The notes under the pieces are model-generated. The model was not told the DNA's origin. It made no database searches and saw only the letters and a program-made list of their open reading frames with translations. The translations under genes and the position numbers were made by a program. From Rhodanobacter sp. Root480 (lineage in GTDB: Bacteria; Pseudomonadota; Gammaproteobacteria; Xanthomonadales; Rhodanobacteraceae), in the NCBI RefSeq assembly GCF_001426645.1, contig NZ_LMEX01000004.1:124492-188491 (forward strand): a DNA stretch of 64,000 nucleotides, in the 5' to 3' direction. Of the stretch, positions 53,701-61,945 are shown in pieces. Each line of letters begins with the position of its first letter. Positions within the stretch are counted from its first letter, which is position 1.

Positions 53701-56107
53701 GGAAATCGGCAGGGTGCAACTTGTAGGTCTGACCCGCCTTCGTCGATAGCGACACCTGTCGCCCGCCATAGCGCACCACGCAATCGCCGCCGCGCAGTGA
53801 GCGCACGCTGGCTTCGACCAGCTTGCCTTTCGCCCAGCGCATGTCGATCACGAAACCGCCGCGCGCGTGCAGGCCGCGCACGTCGCCTTGCGACCACGCA
53901 TCGGGCAAGGCGGGCAATAGGTCGAGCTGGCCGGGTTCGCTTTGCATCAGCATTTCCACCATGCCCGAGGTGGCGCCGAAGTTGCCGTCGATCTGGAACG
54001 GCGGGCCGGCGTTGAACAGGTTCGGGTAGGTGCCGGCCCATTCGTGGCCCAGCCGCGTGTCACGCGATGCCGGCTTGAACAACACGTCCAGCAGGTGCAG
54101 CGCGCGGTTGCCGTCGCCCAGGTGCGCCCACAGGTTCATCTTGTAGGCTTCCGACCAGCCGGTGGAGTCGTCACCGCGCACGTCCAGCGAGCGCGCTGCC
54201 GCGGCGGCGAGCTTCGGCGTTTCGGCCAGGTCGATCTGGTTGCCGGGGAACAAGCCCCACAGGTGCGATACGTGGCGGTGGTGTACCTCCACCTCGCGAT
54301 AGGGTTTCAGGTATTCCTGGATGCGGCCGTCGGGGCTGATCTGGATCGGCGCCAGCTTCGCGCGCTTGGCTTTCAGCTCGCGGCGGAAATCGGCATCCAC
54401 CTGCAGATCCTGCGAGGCCTCGATCACTGCGCCGAACAGGAAGCGGATCAGCTCCTCGTCCATCGTCGGGCCCATCACGATTGCGGCCTTGCCACCGTCA
54501 TCCATGTAGACGGTGTTCTCCGGCGAGCTGGAGGGTGCGGTCACCAGCCAGTGGTGACTGGGTTCCTCGATCAGCACGTCGGCGTAGAAGCGGGCGGCGC
54601 CGCGCAGCACGGGATAGTAGCGGCGCAGGAAATCGCGGTCGCCGGTGTAGCGGTAGTGATCCCAGATATGGAAGCTGAGCCAGGCTGGCGCGCCCTGCCA
54701 CACGCCCCAGCTGGCCTCGGCGCCGGGCGCGGTGAAGCCCCACAGGTTGGTCAGCGTGTGCACCACCCAGCCGCGCGCGCCGTAATAGCGCTGCGCGGTT
54801 TTGGCGCCGGGCTGTTGCAGCGAGGCGGTCAGCGCGAACAGCGGCTGCACCAGCTCGCCCAGGCCGGTGGGTTCGGCCGGCCAGTAGTTCATTTCGATGT
54901 TGACGTTGGTGTGGTAATCGCCATTCCACGGCGTGCTGGTGCCTTCGGCCCACAAGCCCTGCAGGTTGGATGGCAGGCCGCCGGGTCGCGAGGAGGAAAT
55001 CAGCAGGTAGCGCGCGTACTGGAAATACAACGCGGCGAAGCCGGGATCGTTGCCATCGGCGTAGGCGTCGAGGCGTGCCCGCGTGGACATCGCTTCGCGC
55101 GCGCTGTCGACGCTGCCCAGTTGCAGCGAGAAGCGGTCGAACCATGAACGGAAATCGGCTACGTGCACCGCATGCAGTTGCGCCACGGAGCGGCTCGCCA
55201 CCCGCTGCAGATCGGCGGCGCTGGCGGCGACAGGGTCGGCGCTGTGGCGTCCGGCGAAACCGTCGTAGTCGGTGGCTTCGCTGATCAGCACGGTGACGTC
55301 GGTGCCGTGTTCGACGCGTATGCCGTGCGCATCCGCGTGCACGCTGGCGCCGGGTGCGATCACCCGCACCCGCGCCGCGAAAGTCAGGCCCTTGCCGCTG
55401 CCACCGCTGTCCAGTTCGCCCTGCATCAGCAGGCCGTCGGTACCATCGCCCTTGACGGTGGCGCGTTCGGCGCGGTCGAGCTTCGCCACGAAGTTCAAGG
55501 CACCGGTACGATCGGCGCTGAGGTGCAGCACCATCACCTGGTCGGGTGCGCTGACGAACATCTCGCGCCGGTAGCGCACGCCGTCTTGCGTGTAGCGCAC
55601 TTCGCTGGTGGCGCTGGGGATGTCCAGGCGGCGGCGGTAATCGCTGACCGGTGCCGCGTTCGCGGCGAAATCCAGTGTCAGCGTGCCCAAGCCCTGATAG
55701 GTGCCGTAGTGCGCGTTGGCGCCCTCGCCGCTCCAGGTGAAGTGCTGGTTGGTCAGTTGCTCGGCATCGACGTTGCGGCCTTCCAGCAGCAACTGGCGGA
55801 TCTTCGGCAGGTAGTTCACCGCGTCATCGCGATCGGCGCCGTCGTAGCGCGAGCCGGAAAACATGGTGATTTCGCTGAGCGAATAGCGCGCTTGCTGCAC
55901 GCCGCCATAGACCATCACGCCCATGCGCCCGTTGCCCAGCGGCAGCGCTTCGTTGAAGGTGTTGGCCGGTGCGTCGTAATGCAGTTGCAGGTTCTGGGCG
56001 GCGAGCGACGCACCGGAAAACAAGCCCAGCACGGCAGCGACGACCGCCAGCATCAAGTAGACGCGCGCCTTGCCACGGCGGCGCGCGGGCGGGTTGGGTA
56101 TGAGCAT
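53696..56107 (-). CDS. GH95 family glycoside hydrolase (alpha-L-fucosidase type), secreted
   Basis: 803 residues. The N-terminus has a twin-Arg-like basic start, a hydrophobic helix and a likely signal-peptidase site at about 36 (GASLAAQN). The rest follows GH95: LPLGNGRMGVMVYGGV near the N-terminus, SLSEITMFSGSRYDGADRD, TNVNIEMNYWPAEPTGLGEL, the catalytic-centre region AYKMNLWAHLGDGNRAL and NLFNAGPPFQIDGNFGATSGMVEMLMQS. GH95 enzymes remove terminal alpha-1,2-fucose or galactose from xyloglucan and mucin glycans. The last codons and the TAG stop lie within REP copy 4, so the C-terminus has been shaped by the repeat. Confidence 0.93.
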   Translation of the reverse strand: MLIPNPPARRRGKARVYLMLAVVAAVLGLFSGASLAAQNLQLHYDAPANTFNEALPLGNGRMGVMVYGGVQQARYSLSEITMFSGSRYDGADRDDAVNYLPKIRQLLLEGRNVDAEQLTNQHFTWSGEGANAHYGTYQGLGTLTLDFAANAAPVSDYRRRLDIPSATSEVRYTQDGVRYRREMFVSAPDQVMVLHLSADRTGALNFVAKLDRAERATVKGDGTDGLLMQGELDSGGSGKGLTFAARVRVIAPGASVHADAHGIRVEHGTDVTVLISEATDYDGFAGRHSADPVAASAADLQRVASRSVAQLHAVHVADFRSWFDRFSLQLGSVDSAREAMSTRARLDAYADGNDPGFAALYFQYARYLLISSSRPGGLPSNLQGLWAEGTSTPWNGDYHTNVNIEMNYWPAEPTGLGELVQPLFALTASLQQPGAKTAQRYYGARGWVVHTLTNLWGFTAPGAEASWGVWQGAPAWLSFHIWDHYRYTGDRDFLRRYYPVLRGAARFYADVLIEEPSHHWLVTAPSSSPENTVYMDDGGKAAIVMGPTMDEELIRFLFGAVIEASQDLQVDADFRRELKAKRAKLAPIQISPDGRIQEYLKPYREVEVHHRHVSHLWGLFPGNQIDLAETPKLAAAAARSLDVRGDDSTGWSEAYKMNLWAHLGDGNRALHLLDVLFKPASRDTRLGHEWAGTYPNLFNAGPPFQIDGNFGATSGMVEMLMQSEPGQLDLLPALPDAWSQGDVRGLHARGGFVIDMRWAKGKLVEASVRSLRGGDCVVRYGGRQVSLSTKAGQTYKLHPADFL

Positions 56108-56198
56108 GTGATCACTCCAAACTTGTGAAGAAAGCCACGTGCTGGGGGTTTCTTCTATCGCGCGTGCGGTGCGCGCGCCCTCTTCCGCCCTTCGGGCA

Positions 56199-56222
56199 CC
56201 TTCTCCCGCAAGCGGGAGAAGG
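56199..56222. repeat. Perfect hairpin repeat between GH95 and dgoK
   Basis: CCTTCTCCCGC (56199-56209), AA, GCGGGAGAAGG (56212-56222) is a perfect 11-bp inverted repeat. A second small stem, GCCC-TTC-GGGC, lies immediately before it. It is 9 nt past the dgoK stop and could attenuate transcription into GH95, though no T-run follows. Confidence 0.6.
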
Positions 56223-56230
56223 AACAGCTT

Positions 56231-57193
56231 TCACGACCGGCCTGCCTGGCTGGACTCGACGTACGGCGGTATCAACCCCGCGGCGCGCGCGATCTGCCAC
56301 AGACCCAGTGCGGCGGCGCCGCGCGGCGGCAACGCCATGCCCAGCTCGAAGCAGGAGGCGGCCACCGCGTAGCGCCGGCACAGGGCGGGGTTGCCGATAA
56401 GTTGCAGCGGGGTGGAGGTGTTGACGCGGCCGGCGGCGATCGCGCTGCGCAACTCCTCGCCGATCAGCAGGCCGGAGAGGTAATCGGGTACGGCCGGCAA
56501 TGCCAGCTCGCCGGTGAGCACCAGCACGCGGCTGGAAAACAGCCGGCTCAGCGCACCCGCCGCGCCGCTGTCGCGCGCGCTTTGCGCGCCACGCAGAAAG
56601 GCGTCCTGGTCGAACGGCGTGTCGTCCTCGCCGAGGCCCGCACCCAGAATGCTGTGGTGACGTAGCGCCGTGTACAGCTCGCCGGTCATCGCCGTGGCGA
56701 AATCCACCACGCGCCCGTGCAACACGTTGACCCATTTGCTGTGGGTGCCCGGCAGCAACAGCGCCGAGCGTCCCGCCAGCACCGGCTGCAGCGCCAGCGC
56801 GCCGAAGATCTCCGTCTCCTCGCCACGCATCACGTCGGCGACGACCGTATTGCGCAGACCCGGCACCAGATGCACGCGACGGCCGCTGACGCTGTCGACG
56901 GAACCCAGCGCCACCACCACCGCGTCGATGGTGGCGGGCAGCTCCACGTAGGGCACTTCACGCCAGCCACCACGGCTGCCGACCATGCCGGAGGCCAGCA
57001 CCGGCAGGTCGGGCCAGTCGGCCACGATGCCGTCCAGTGCCGCATCGAAACCGCCGGCAGGCAGGTGCTGGATGCCCCACGGACGCTCGCGGGATTCCAG
57101 CACGCGGCCACCCTCGCCCATCAGGTAGGCGCGCAGGCCGGTGGTGCCCCAGTCGAGGCCGATCAAGCACGGCCGTGGCGTACTTTCGTTCAT
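56231..57193 (-). CDS. dgoK: 2-dehydro-3-deoxygalactonokinase
   Basis: 320 residues. DgoK phosphorylates 2-keto-3-deoxygalactonate in the De Ley-Doudoroff route of galactose/galactonate breakdown. Family features: LIGLDWGTTGLRAYLM at the N-terminus, SGMVGSRGGWREVPY, GLRNTVVADVMRGEETEIFGAL, LPGTHSKWVNV and GELYTALRHHSIL. Its ATG overlaps the GH31 stop by 4 nt, so the two are coupled. Its presence beside a beta-galactosidase suggests that the released galactose is oxidised rather than sent to the Leloir pathway. Confidence 0.92.
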   Translation of the reverse strand: MNESTPRPCLIGLDWGTTGLRAYLMGEGGRVLESRERPWGIQHLPAGGFDAALDGIVADWPDLPVLASGMVGSRGGWREVPYVELPATIDAVVVALGSVDSVSGRRVHLVPGLRNTVVADVMRGEETEIFGALALQPVLAGRSALLLPGTHSKWVNVLHGRVVDFATAMTGELYTALRHHSILGAGLGEDDTPFDQDAFLRGAQSARDSGAAGALSRLFSSRVLVLTGELALPAVPDYLSGLLIGEELRSAIAAGRVNTSTPLQLIGNPALCRRYAVAASCFELGMALPPRGAAALGLWQIARAAGLIPPYVESSQAGRS

Positions 57194-60093
57194 TGTTTCG
57201 ACGCGTCCTTGTGTACGGTGATGGCGGTGCCGTCGTAGTGCACGCTCTGCGCCGCTTTCGCCTCGAAATCGGTGGCGGTGGGCGTGGGGCCGGAGATCCA
57301 GCGGATGTTGAACGTGCGCTGCGCGGGCATGCCCGGATAGCTGCCTTCGCGCTTGCCGATGGTCAGCGTAGCACTGGCCTCGTCATAGCTGAACGGCACG
57401 CGGGCGAACGCGCCGTGCTCGTAGTCGTAGGTGGTGCCCTGGTCCTTGTACATCGAGAACGTGCCGTTGGCGCCGGTGTAGACGAACAGCGTGATCGGCG
57501 CGTCGGGCTTCTCGTTGGTGTACTGGATGGCCGGGCCTACCGGCACGATGGCGCCGGCGCGCACGAACAACGGCATCCGATCCAGCGGCGCCTCCGCCTT
57601 GATCGTCTGGCCACCCTCGTACTGTTTACCCGTGTAGAAGTCGTACCAGTTGCTGCCCTGGGGCAGGTAGACGTCGCGGCTACGCGCCTGGTATTCGGTG
57701 ACGGGCGCCACCAGGAACGACGGACCGAACAGGTACTCGTCGTTGATCTCGCGCACCTTGGCATCATTCGGGAAATCCATCACCAGGCCACGCATGATGG
57801 TGCCGTCCTTGAAATACGTATCGGCCGCCAGCGTGTAGATGTACGGCATCAGGCGATAGCGCAGCTTGTCGTACCAGGCCAGCGTGTTGTAGACGTCCGA
57901 ACCGACCGGGGCGATGTTGTAGATCTCACGCAGCGGCGCCTGCCCGTGCGAGCGGAACAGCGGGCTGAACGCGCCGAACTGGAACCAGCGCACGTTGAGT
58001 TCGCGCCACTCTTTCAGGTCCTTCGCGTTCGGCTTTTCGTAGCGCGGCTCCAGCGCGAAGCCGCCAATGTCGGTGGTCCAGTTGGGGATGCCCGACAGCG
58101 AGAAGTTCACGCCCGCGGAAATCTGGTCGAGCAGGTTGCTCCAGCGCGACACCACGTCGCCGCTCCAGCTGGCCGCGCCGTTGCGCTGCTGACCGGCAAA
58201 CGCCGAGCGGGTGAGGATGAACACGCGCTGGTCCGGGTACGACTTGCGGCTGCCCTGGTACACCGCGGTGGTGGTCATCAACGGGTACGAGTTGAAGAAC
58301 GCGGCGCCCGGCCCCTGCGCGGTCGGGCCCATGCGCAGCTTGCGCTCGTCGATGCTGATGTTGGACTGGATGTCCGGCTCGGTGGCGTCCATCCACCACG
58401 CGTCCATGCCCAGCTTGCCCAGGTTGTCGTTGATCTGGCGCCAGTAGATCGCGCGTGCCTCCTCGCTGTACGGGTCGTAGAACGAGTTGAGGTAGCCCTT
58501 GCCGACCCAGTCCTTCTGGCCCAGCTCGACATTGCGCTTGTACATGTAGCCCTTGGCGTCGAGCTCCTTGTAATTGGCCGTGGTGGGGTAGAACTTCGGC
58601 CACACCGAAATCATGAAATGTGCATGCAGGCCGTGCAGCGTGTCGACCAGTTTCTGCGGGTCGGGATAGCGCGCGGGGTCGAACTGCTGCGAGCCCCAGG
58701 CGTCCTCTTTCCAGTAGAACCAGTCCTGCACGATGTTGTCGAGCGGCAGGCCCAGCTTGCGGTATTCCTTCACCGTGCTGATCAGATCATCGCTGGAGGC
58801 ATAGTGCTCGCGGCTCTGCCAGAAGCCATACGCCCAGCGCGGCAGCATCACCGCCTTGCCGGTGACGTCGCGGTAGCCGGCGATCACGTCGTCGAGGTTG
58901 TCGCCGCCGATGAAGTAGTAATTGATCGCGTGGCCCAGCTCGGAGAACAGCGACAGCTCGCTCTGCTCGGCGGCGGGCAGCGGGTCCAGGTGATCGAGCG
59001 CGATGTAGCCCGATTGCGGCGTCCAGTCGAGGCGGATGGCGTGTTTCTCGCCGGGTTTCATTGCCACGGTGAAGTCGCGGTACCAGGGGTTCCAGTTCTG
59101 GCGCCAGTCATCCAGCACCAGCTTGTCGTCGATGTACAGCTTGAAATAGCCGCTGGCGTACAGCCGGAACTTGTGCAGGCCAGCCACGTCGGAGCCCAGC
59201 GAACCTTTCCATTCCACCGTCTGCCCCGGTCCGCCGGGGAGGGGGTTGCCCTGGAAATCGACACCTTGCAGCGACTTGGGCCAGTTTTTCAGATCCTTGT
59301 TGTATTCGTAATTGATCTGCGATTCGACCCGGCTGAGCTTGAGCTTGCCGTCCACGTAGTAGTCGGCGGTGAGGCCGCCGGGCTTGCCGTCTGCGTCGAA
59401 CACCTTCAGTTGCTTGTCGATCATCTGGTACGGGCGCGGGTCGCCGAAACGGGTGATCGAGTTGTTGTCCCACAGCACGCCGTAGTTGCGGCTGGAGACC
59501 ACGAACGGAATGGCGATGTCGATGTTGTGCTGGGCCAGCTCCACGTCCTTGCCCTTGTAGTTCATCGTGCCTTTCTGGTGCTGGCCCAGGCCGTAGAACG
59601 CTTCGTCATCGGGCGAGGCAAATTCCTGGCGCACGGCGTAGAACGGCTTGCCGTCCACCTTCACCGGCGTGAAGCTGCGCCCGTCCGGCTGCTCGGCCAG
59701 AATCACCTTGCCGCTGGCGTCGAGGAAGCGCACCGCACCGGTTTTTGTCGCCACTTCGGCGGTGACCTTGGGCGTTTTCAGCAGCACGTGGCCGGCGTCG
59801 GTGGCGACGGAGAACTGCTTGTCGCCACCGGTCTTCAGCGCCATCAGGCTCTTGGGCAGGTCGAAGCCGCCGGTGGGTACGGCGGTGACGTGGATGATCG
59901 AATCGTCCACCACCTGCAGGCGCACTTTCTCGTCGGCGCCCACGTCCACGATGACGCCGTCGGCGATCTGCTGGAACGCGGCCTTGGTCGATGCGGCGCT
60001 GCTGTCAGCGGATGGCGTGGCGCTGCTACTGCAGCCGGACAGGAGTCCGATCAGCAGGCATCCGACCAGCGGGTTCAGGGGAATGCGGTACAT
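57190..60093 (-). CDS. GH31 lipoprotein (alpha-xylosidase/alpha-glucosidase) with inserted PA14 domain
   Basis: 967 residues from the ATG at 60093; GGAG lies 6 nt upstream, and the earlier in-frame TTG forms part of that site. A lipoprotein signal is clear (LLIGLLSGC, Cys about 21), so it is probably anchored in the outer membrane facing the periplasm. An N-terminal beta-sandwich (to about 270) is interrupted by a PA14 domain (about 280-375; GLHKFRLYASGYFKLYIDDKLVLDDW). The GH31 barrel follows, with VQDWFYWKEDAWGSQQFDP and the nucleophile Asp in WWMDATEPD. PA14-bearing GH31 proteins include xyloglucan-active alpha-xylosidases. It is coupled to dgoK. Confidence 0.93.
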   Translation of the reverse strand: MYRIPLNPLVGCLLIGLLSGCSSSATPSADSSAASTKAAFQQIADGVIVDVGADEKVRLQVVDDSIIHVTAVPTGGFDLPKSLMALKTGGDKQFSVATDAGHVLLKTPKVTAEVATKTGAVRFLDASGKVILAEQPDGRSFTPVKVDGKPFYAVRQEFASPDDEAFYGLGQHQKGTMNYKGKDVELAQHNIDIAIPFVVSSRNYGVLWDNNSITRFGDPRPYQMIDKQLKVFDADGKPGGLTADYYVDGKLKLSRVESQINYEYNKDLKNWPKSLQGVDFQGNPLPGGPGQTVEWKGSLGSDVAGLHKFRLYASGYFKLYIDDKLVLDDWRQNWNPWYRDFTVAMKPGEKHAIRLDWTPQSGYIALDHLDPLPAAEQSELSLFSELGHAINYYFIGGDNLDDVIAGYRDVTGKAVMLPRWAYGFWQSREHYASSDDLISTVKEYRKLGLPLDNIVQDWFYWKEDAWGSQQFDPARYPDPQKLVDTLHGLHAHFMISVWPKFYPTTANYKELDAKGYMYKRNVELGQKDWVGKGYLNSFYDPYSEEARAIYWRQINDNLGKLGMDAWWMDATEPDIQSNISIDERKLRMGPTAQGPGAAFFNSYPLMTTTAVYQGSRKSYPDQRVFILTRSAFAGQQRNGAASWSGDVVSRWSNLLDQISAGVNFSLSGIPNWTTDIGGFALEPRYEKPNAKDLKEWRELNVRWFQFGAFSPLFRSHGQAPLREIYNIAPVGSDVYNTLAWYDKLRYRLMPYIYTLAADTYFKDGTIMRGLVMDFPNDAKVREINDEYLFGPSFLVAPVTEYQARSRDVYLPQGSNWYDFYTGKQYEGGQTIKAEAPLDRMPLFVRAGAIVPVGPAIQYTNEKPDAPITLFVYTGANGTFSMYKDQGTTYDYEHGAFARVPFSYDEASATLTIGKREGSYPGMPAQRTFNIRWISGPTPTATDFEAKAAQSVHYDGTAITVHKDASKQ

Positions 60094-60141
60094 GTCAGTC
60101 TCCAATCGGTGAATCGGTTGAGAGTGGTGGGTGGCTTCAAT

Positions 60142-60259
60142 CCGTTCGCCCTGAGCGTAGGCCGAAGGCCGGAGTCGAAGGGCACGCCGGCGATGGATTG
60201 CTCGCGCTTGGCGGCGCTTCGACTCCGCCCGCTGCGCGGGCTACGCTCAGCGCGAACGG
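60142..60259. repeat. Large imperfect inverted repeat, family 2 copy 2
   Basis: Left arm CCGTTCGCCCTGAGCGTAG (60142-60160) and GGAGTCGAAGGGC (60171-60183) pairs with right arm GCTTCGACTCC (60216-60226) and GGCTACGCTCAGCGCGAACGG (60239-60259). It occupies the gap between GH35 and GH31. The CCCTTCGACTCC and CCTACGCTC blocks are shared with the copy at 20545-20670. Confidence 0.75.
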
Positions 60260-60303
60260 TGGAGGGCTGGGCAGCATGTCAGGAAGCGACATCGGATCAG
60301 GGC

Positions 60304-61941
60304 TCAATACGTCGCCAACTTCACCCGCAGCACCTGCGGTTGGCTGGTGAGGTTGAGGCCGTAGTCGGTCTGGTCGCCGTTCCATTCGCGGATGAAATGC
60401 CACTGGCCGTTTTCGTCGTAGCGGCCTTCCTGCACTTTTTCCAGCAGGAAATGCTGGCCGTCGTGGCCCTTGGGCGGCATGAAGTTCACCCGCGCGTGAT
60501 AGCCGGCCACCAGGTATTCGTTGGTGGCCAGTTGCACGATCACCACGCCGCCCAGCTTCTGCTCGTTGCCCTTGGGCGGGTCCATGCCGAACTGCGGCCG
60601 GCCGTAGCTCACCTGCACGCGCCAGTCGCCCAGGTCCAGGGTTTCCTCGTGGGTGTCATCCGGCTCGGACGCGCCCCACACCTTGCCTTCGAAACTCTGC
60701 TTGGCGATCAACCCGGCCAGCGGCGCCAGCAGCTCGTAGTTGGCGGCGAACGGCTGGATGGTTTCCGGCGTGATCGCCTTGGCGCCCAGCGGCCAGTTGG
60801 AGTACCTGGTGTAATCCATGCCGAACGGCGAGAAGCCGATACCCTGGTGGCCCAGCGTGGCGAACACGTAGCGCGCATAGGCCGTGTCGTTGCCGGTCTC
60901 GGCCACGAACAGCGCGTTGTCGGGGCGGCTGTAGCGATCGAGCACGGCGGTGTATTTCTTGTACTCGCGCATGTAGATGTCGGGCGACACGAAAGCCAGC
61001 GAGGGCGCCGCGGCGCGCCAGATATCGATCACGTTGTCGGTGGGGCCACCGCTGGAATAGCCGCCGGGCGGACCGGGGTTGAACGGATCACGCAGCGCCG
61101 CGTTGGCGTACATCGGCAGGTTGTAGACGGCTTTGCCCGCGGCCGCCACTTGCTCGATGTAGTGCGCGATGGCCCAGGCGTAGGAGTATTCCGCCGCATC
61201 CTTGCCGAACACCTGGCTCCAGCTGCCGGCGGATTTGCCGGTCTTCTTCAGCACCGCGGCGGGCACCGGTGACTGCAGCAGCTTGTCGCCCGCGGCCGAG
61301 TAATCGCGATCACTGCCGTAGGTGCCCGACTCGTTTTCCACCTGCACCATGATCACCGTGTGGCGGTCGCCATCGATCTGGCGCAGGTGCTTCATCAGCG
61401 CCACGAAGGCGTTGCGGTCGGCTTCCAGCGTGGCGGTGCCCAGCGGCGACAGCGAGCCCAGCGTGGAGCCGTCCTTCTTCACCACGCGCGGGTAGCGCTT
61501 GTTGTCCAGCTTCACCCACGAGGGCGCGTAGTTCGGGCCGTTGTTTTTCCAGGTGGCGAACCACAGCAGCACCAGCCGCACATCGTGCTCGCGCGCTTGC
61601 GTCACCAGCGTGTCGAGGAAGCTGAAATCGAACTGGCCCCGGGTCGGTTCCACCTGGCCCCAGCCGATCGGCACCTGCACGGTATTGGCGTGCAGCGCCT
61701 CGATCGCCGGCCACACCGCCGGCAGCATCTGCGGCCAGCCGCTGGAGTTGTTCACCTGCGCGCCGAGGATCAGGTACGGCTTGCCATCCACCTGCAGCTG
61801 GTGGCGGCCGTCGGCGGTGACCACGCGCGGCAACGGCGTGGACGCCGCCTGCACCGTGCTGGCGAGGCCTAGCGTGGCCACGCCCATGCAGAGCAGCGGC
61901 AGCAGCAGGTGACGAAGGGATCGGCGTGCGGAAATGATCAT
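60304..61941 (-). CDS. GH35 beta-galactosidase, secreted
   Basis: 545 residues from the ATG at 61941, 4 nt after the acetylesterase stop; an in-frame TTG further upstream is not needed. A signal peptide with a cleavage near residue 34 (STVQAAS) is followed by a GH35 barrel: LILGAQVNNSSGWPQMLPAVWP, VPIGWGQVEPTRGQFDF, the acid/base region MVQVENESGTYG and the nucleophile region LFVAETGND. The C-terminal part is the DUF5597-type beta domain (AGYHARVNFMPPKGHDGQ, REWNGDQTDYGLNL). Such GH35 enzymes release galactose from xyloglucan side chains. Translationally linked to the upstream acetylesterase. Confidence 0.92.
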   Translation of the reverse strand: MIISARRSLRHLLLPLLCMGVATLGLASTVQAASTPLPRVVTADGRHQLQVDGKPYLILGAQVNNSSGWPQMLPAVWPAIEALHANTVQVPIGWGQVEPTRGQFDFSFLDTLVTQAREHDVRLVLLWFATWKNNGPNYAPSWVKLDNKRYPRVVKKDGSTLGSLSPLGTATLEADRNAFVALMKHLRQIDGDRHTVIMVQVENESGTYGSDRDYSAAGDKLLQSPVPAAVLKKTGKSAGSWSQVFGKDAAEYSYAWAIAHYIEQVAAAGKAVYNLPMYANAALRDPFNPGPPGGYSSGGPTDNVIDIWRAAAPSLAFVSPDIYMREYKKYTAVLDRYSRPDNALFVAETGNDTAYARYVFATLGHQGIGFSPFGMDYTRYSNWPLGAKAITPETIQPFAANYELLAPLAGLIAKQSFEGKVWGASEPDDTHEETLDLGDWRVQVSYGRPQFGMDPPKGNEQKLGGVVIVQLATNEYLVAGYHARVNFMPPKGHDGQHFLLEKVQEGRYDENGQWHFIREWNGDQTDYGLNLTSQPQVLRVKLATY

Positions 61942-61945
61942 GGTT

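Noticed and set aside
57037-61272. A 1411-codon open frame on the plus strand
   Set aside because: It lies antisense to the well-supported dgoK, GH31 and GH35 genes and its translation is a low-complexity mix of Arg, His, Val, Ala and Gln, as expected for a shadow frame in high-GC DNA.
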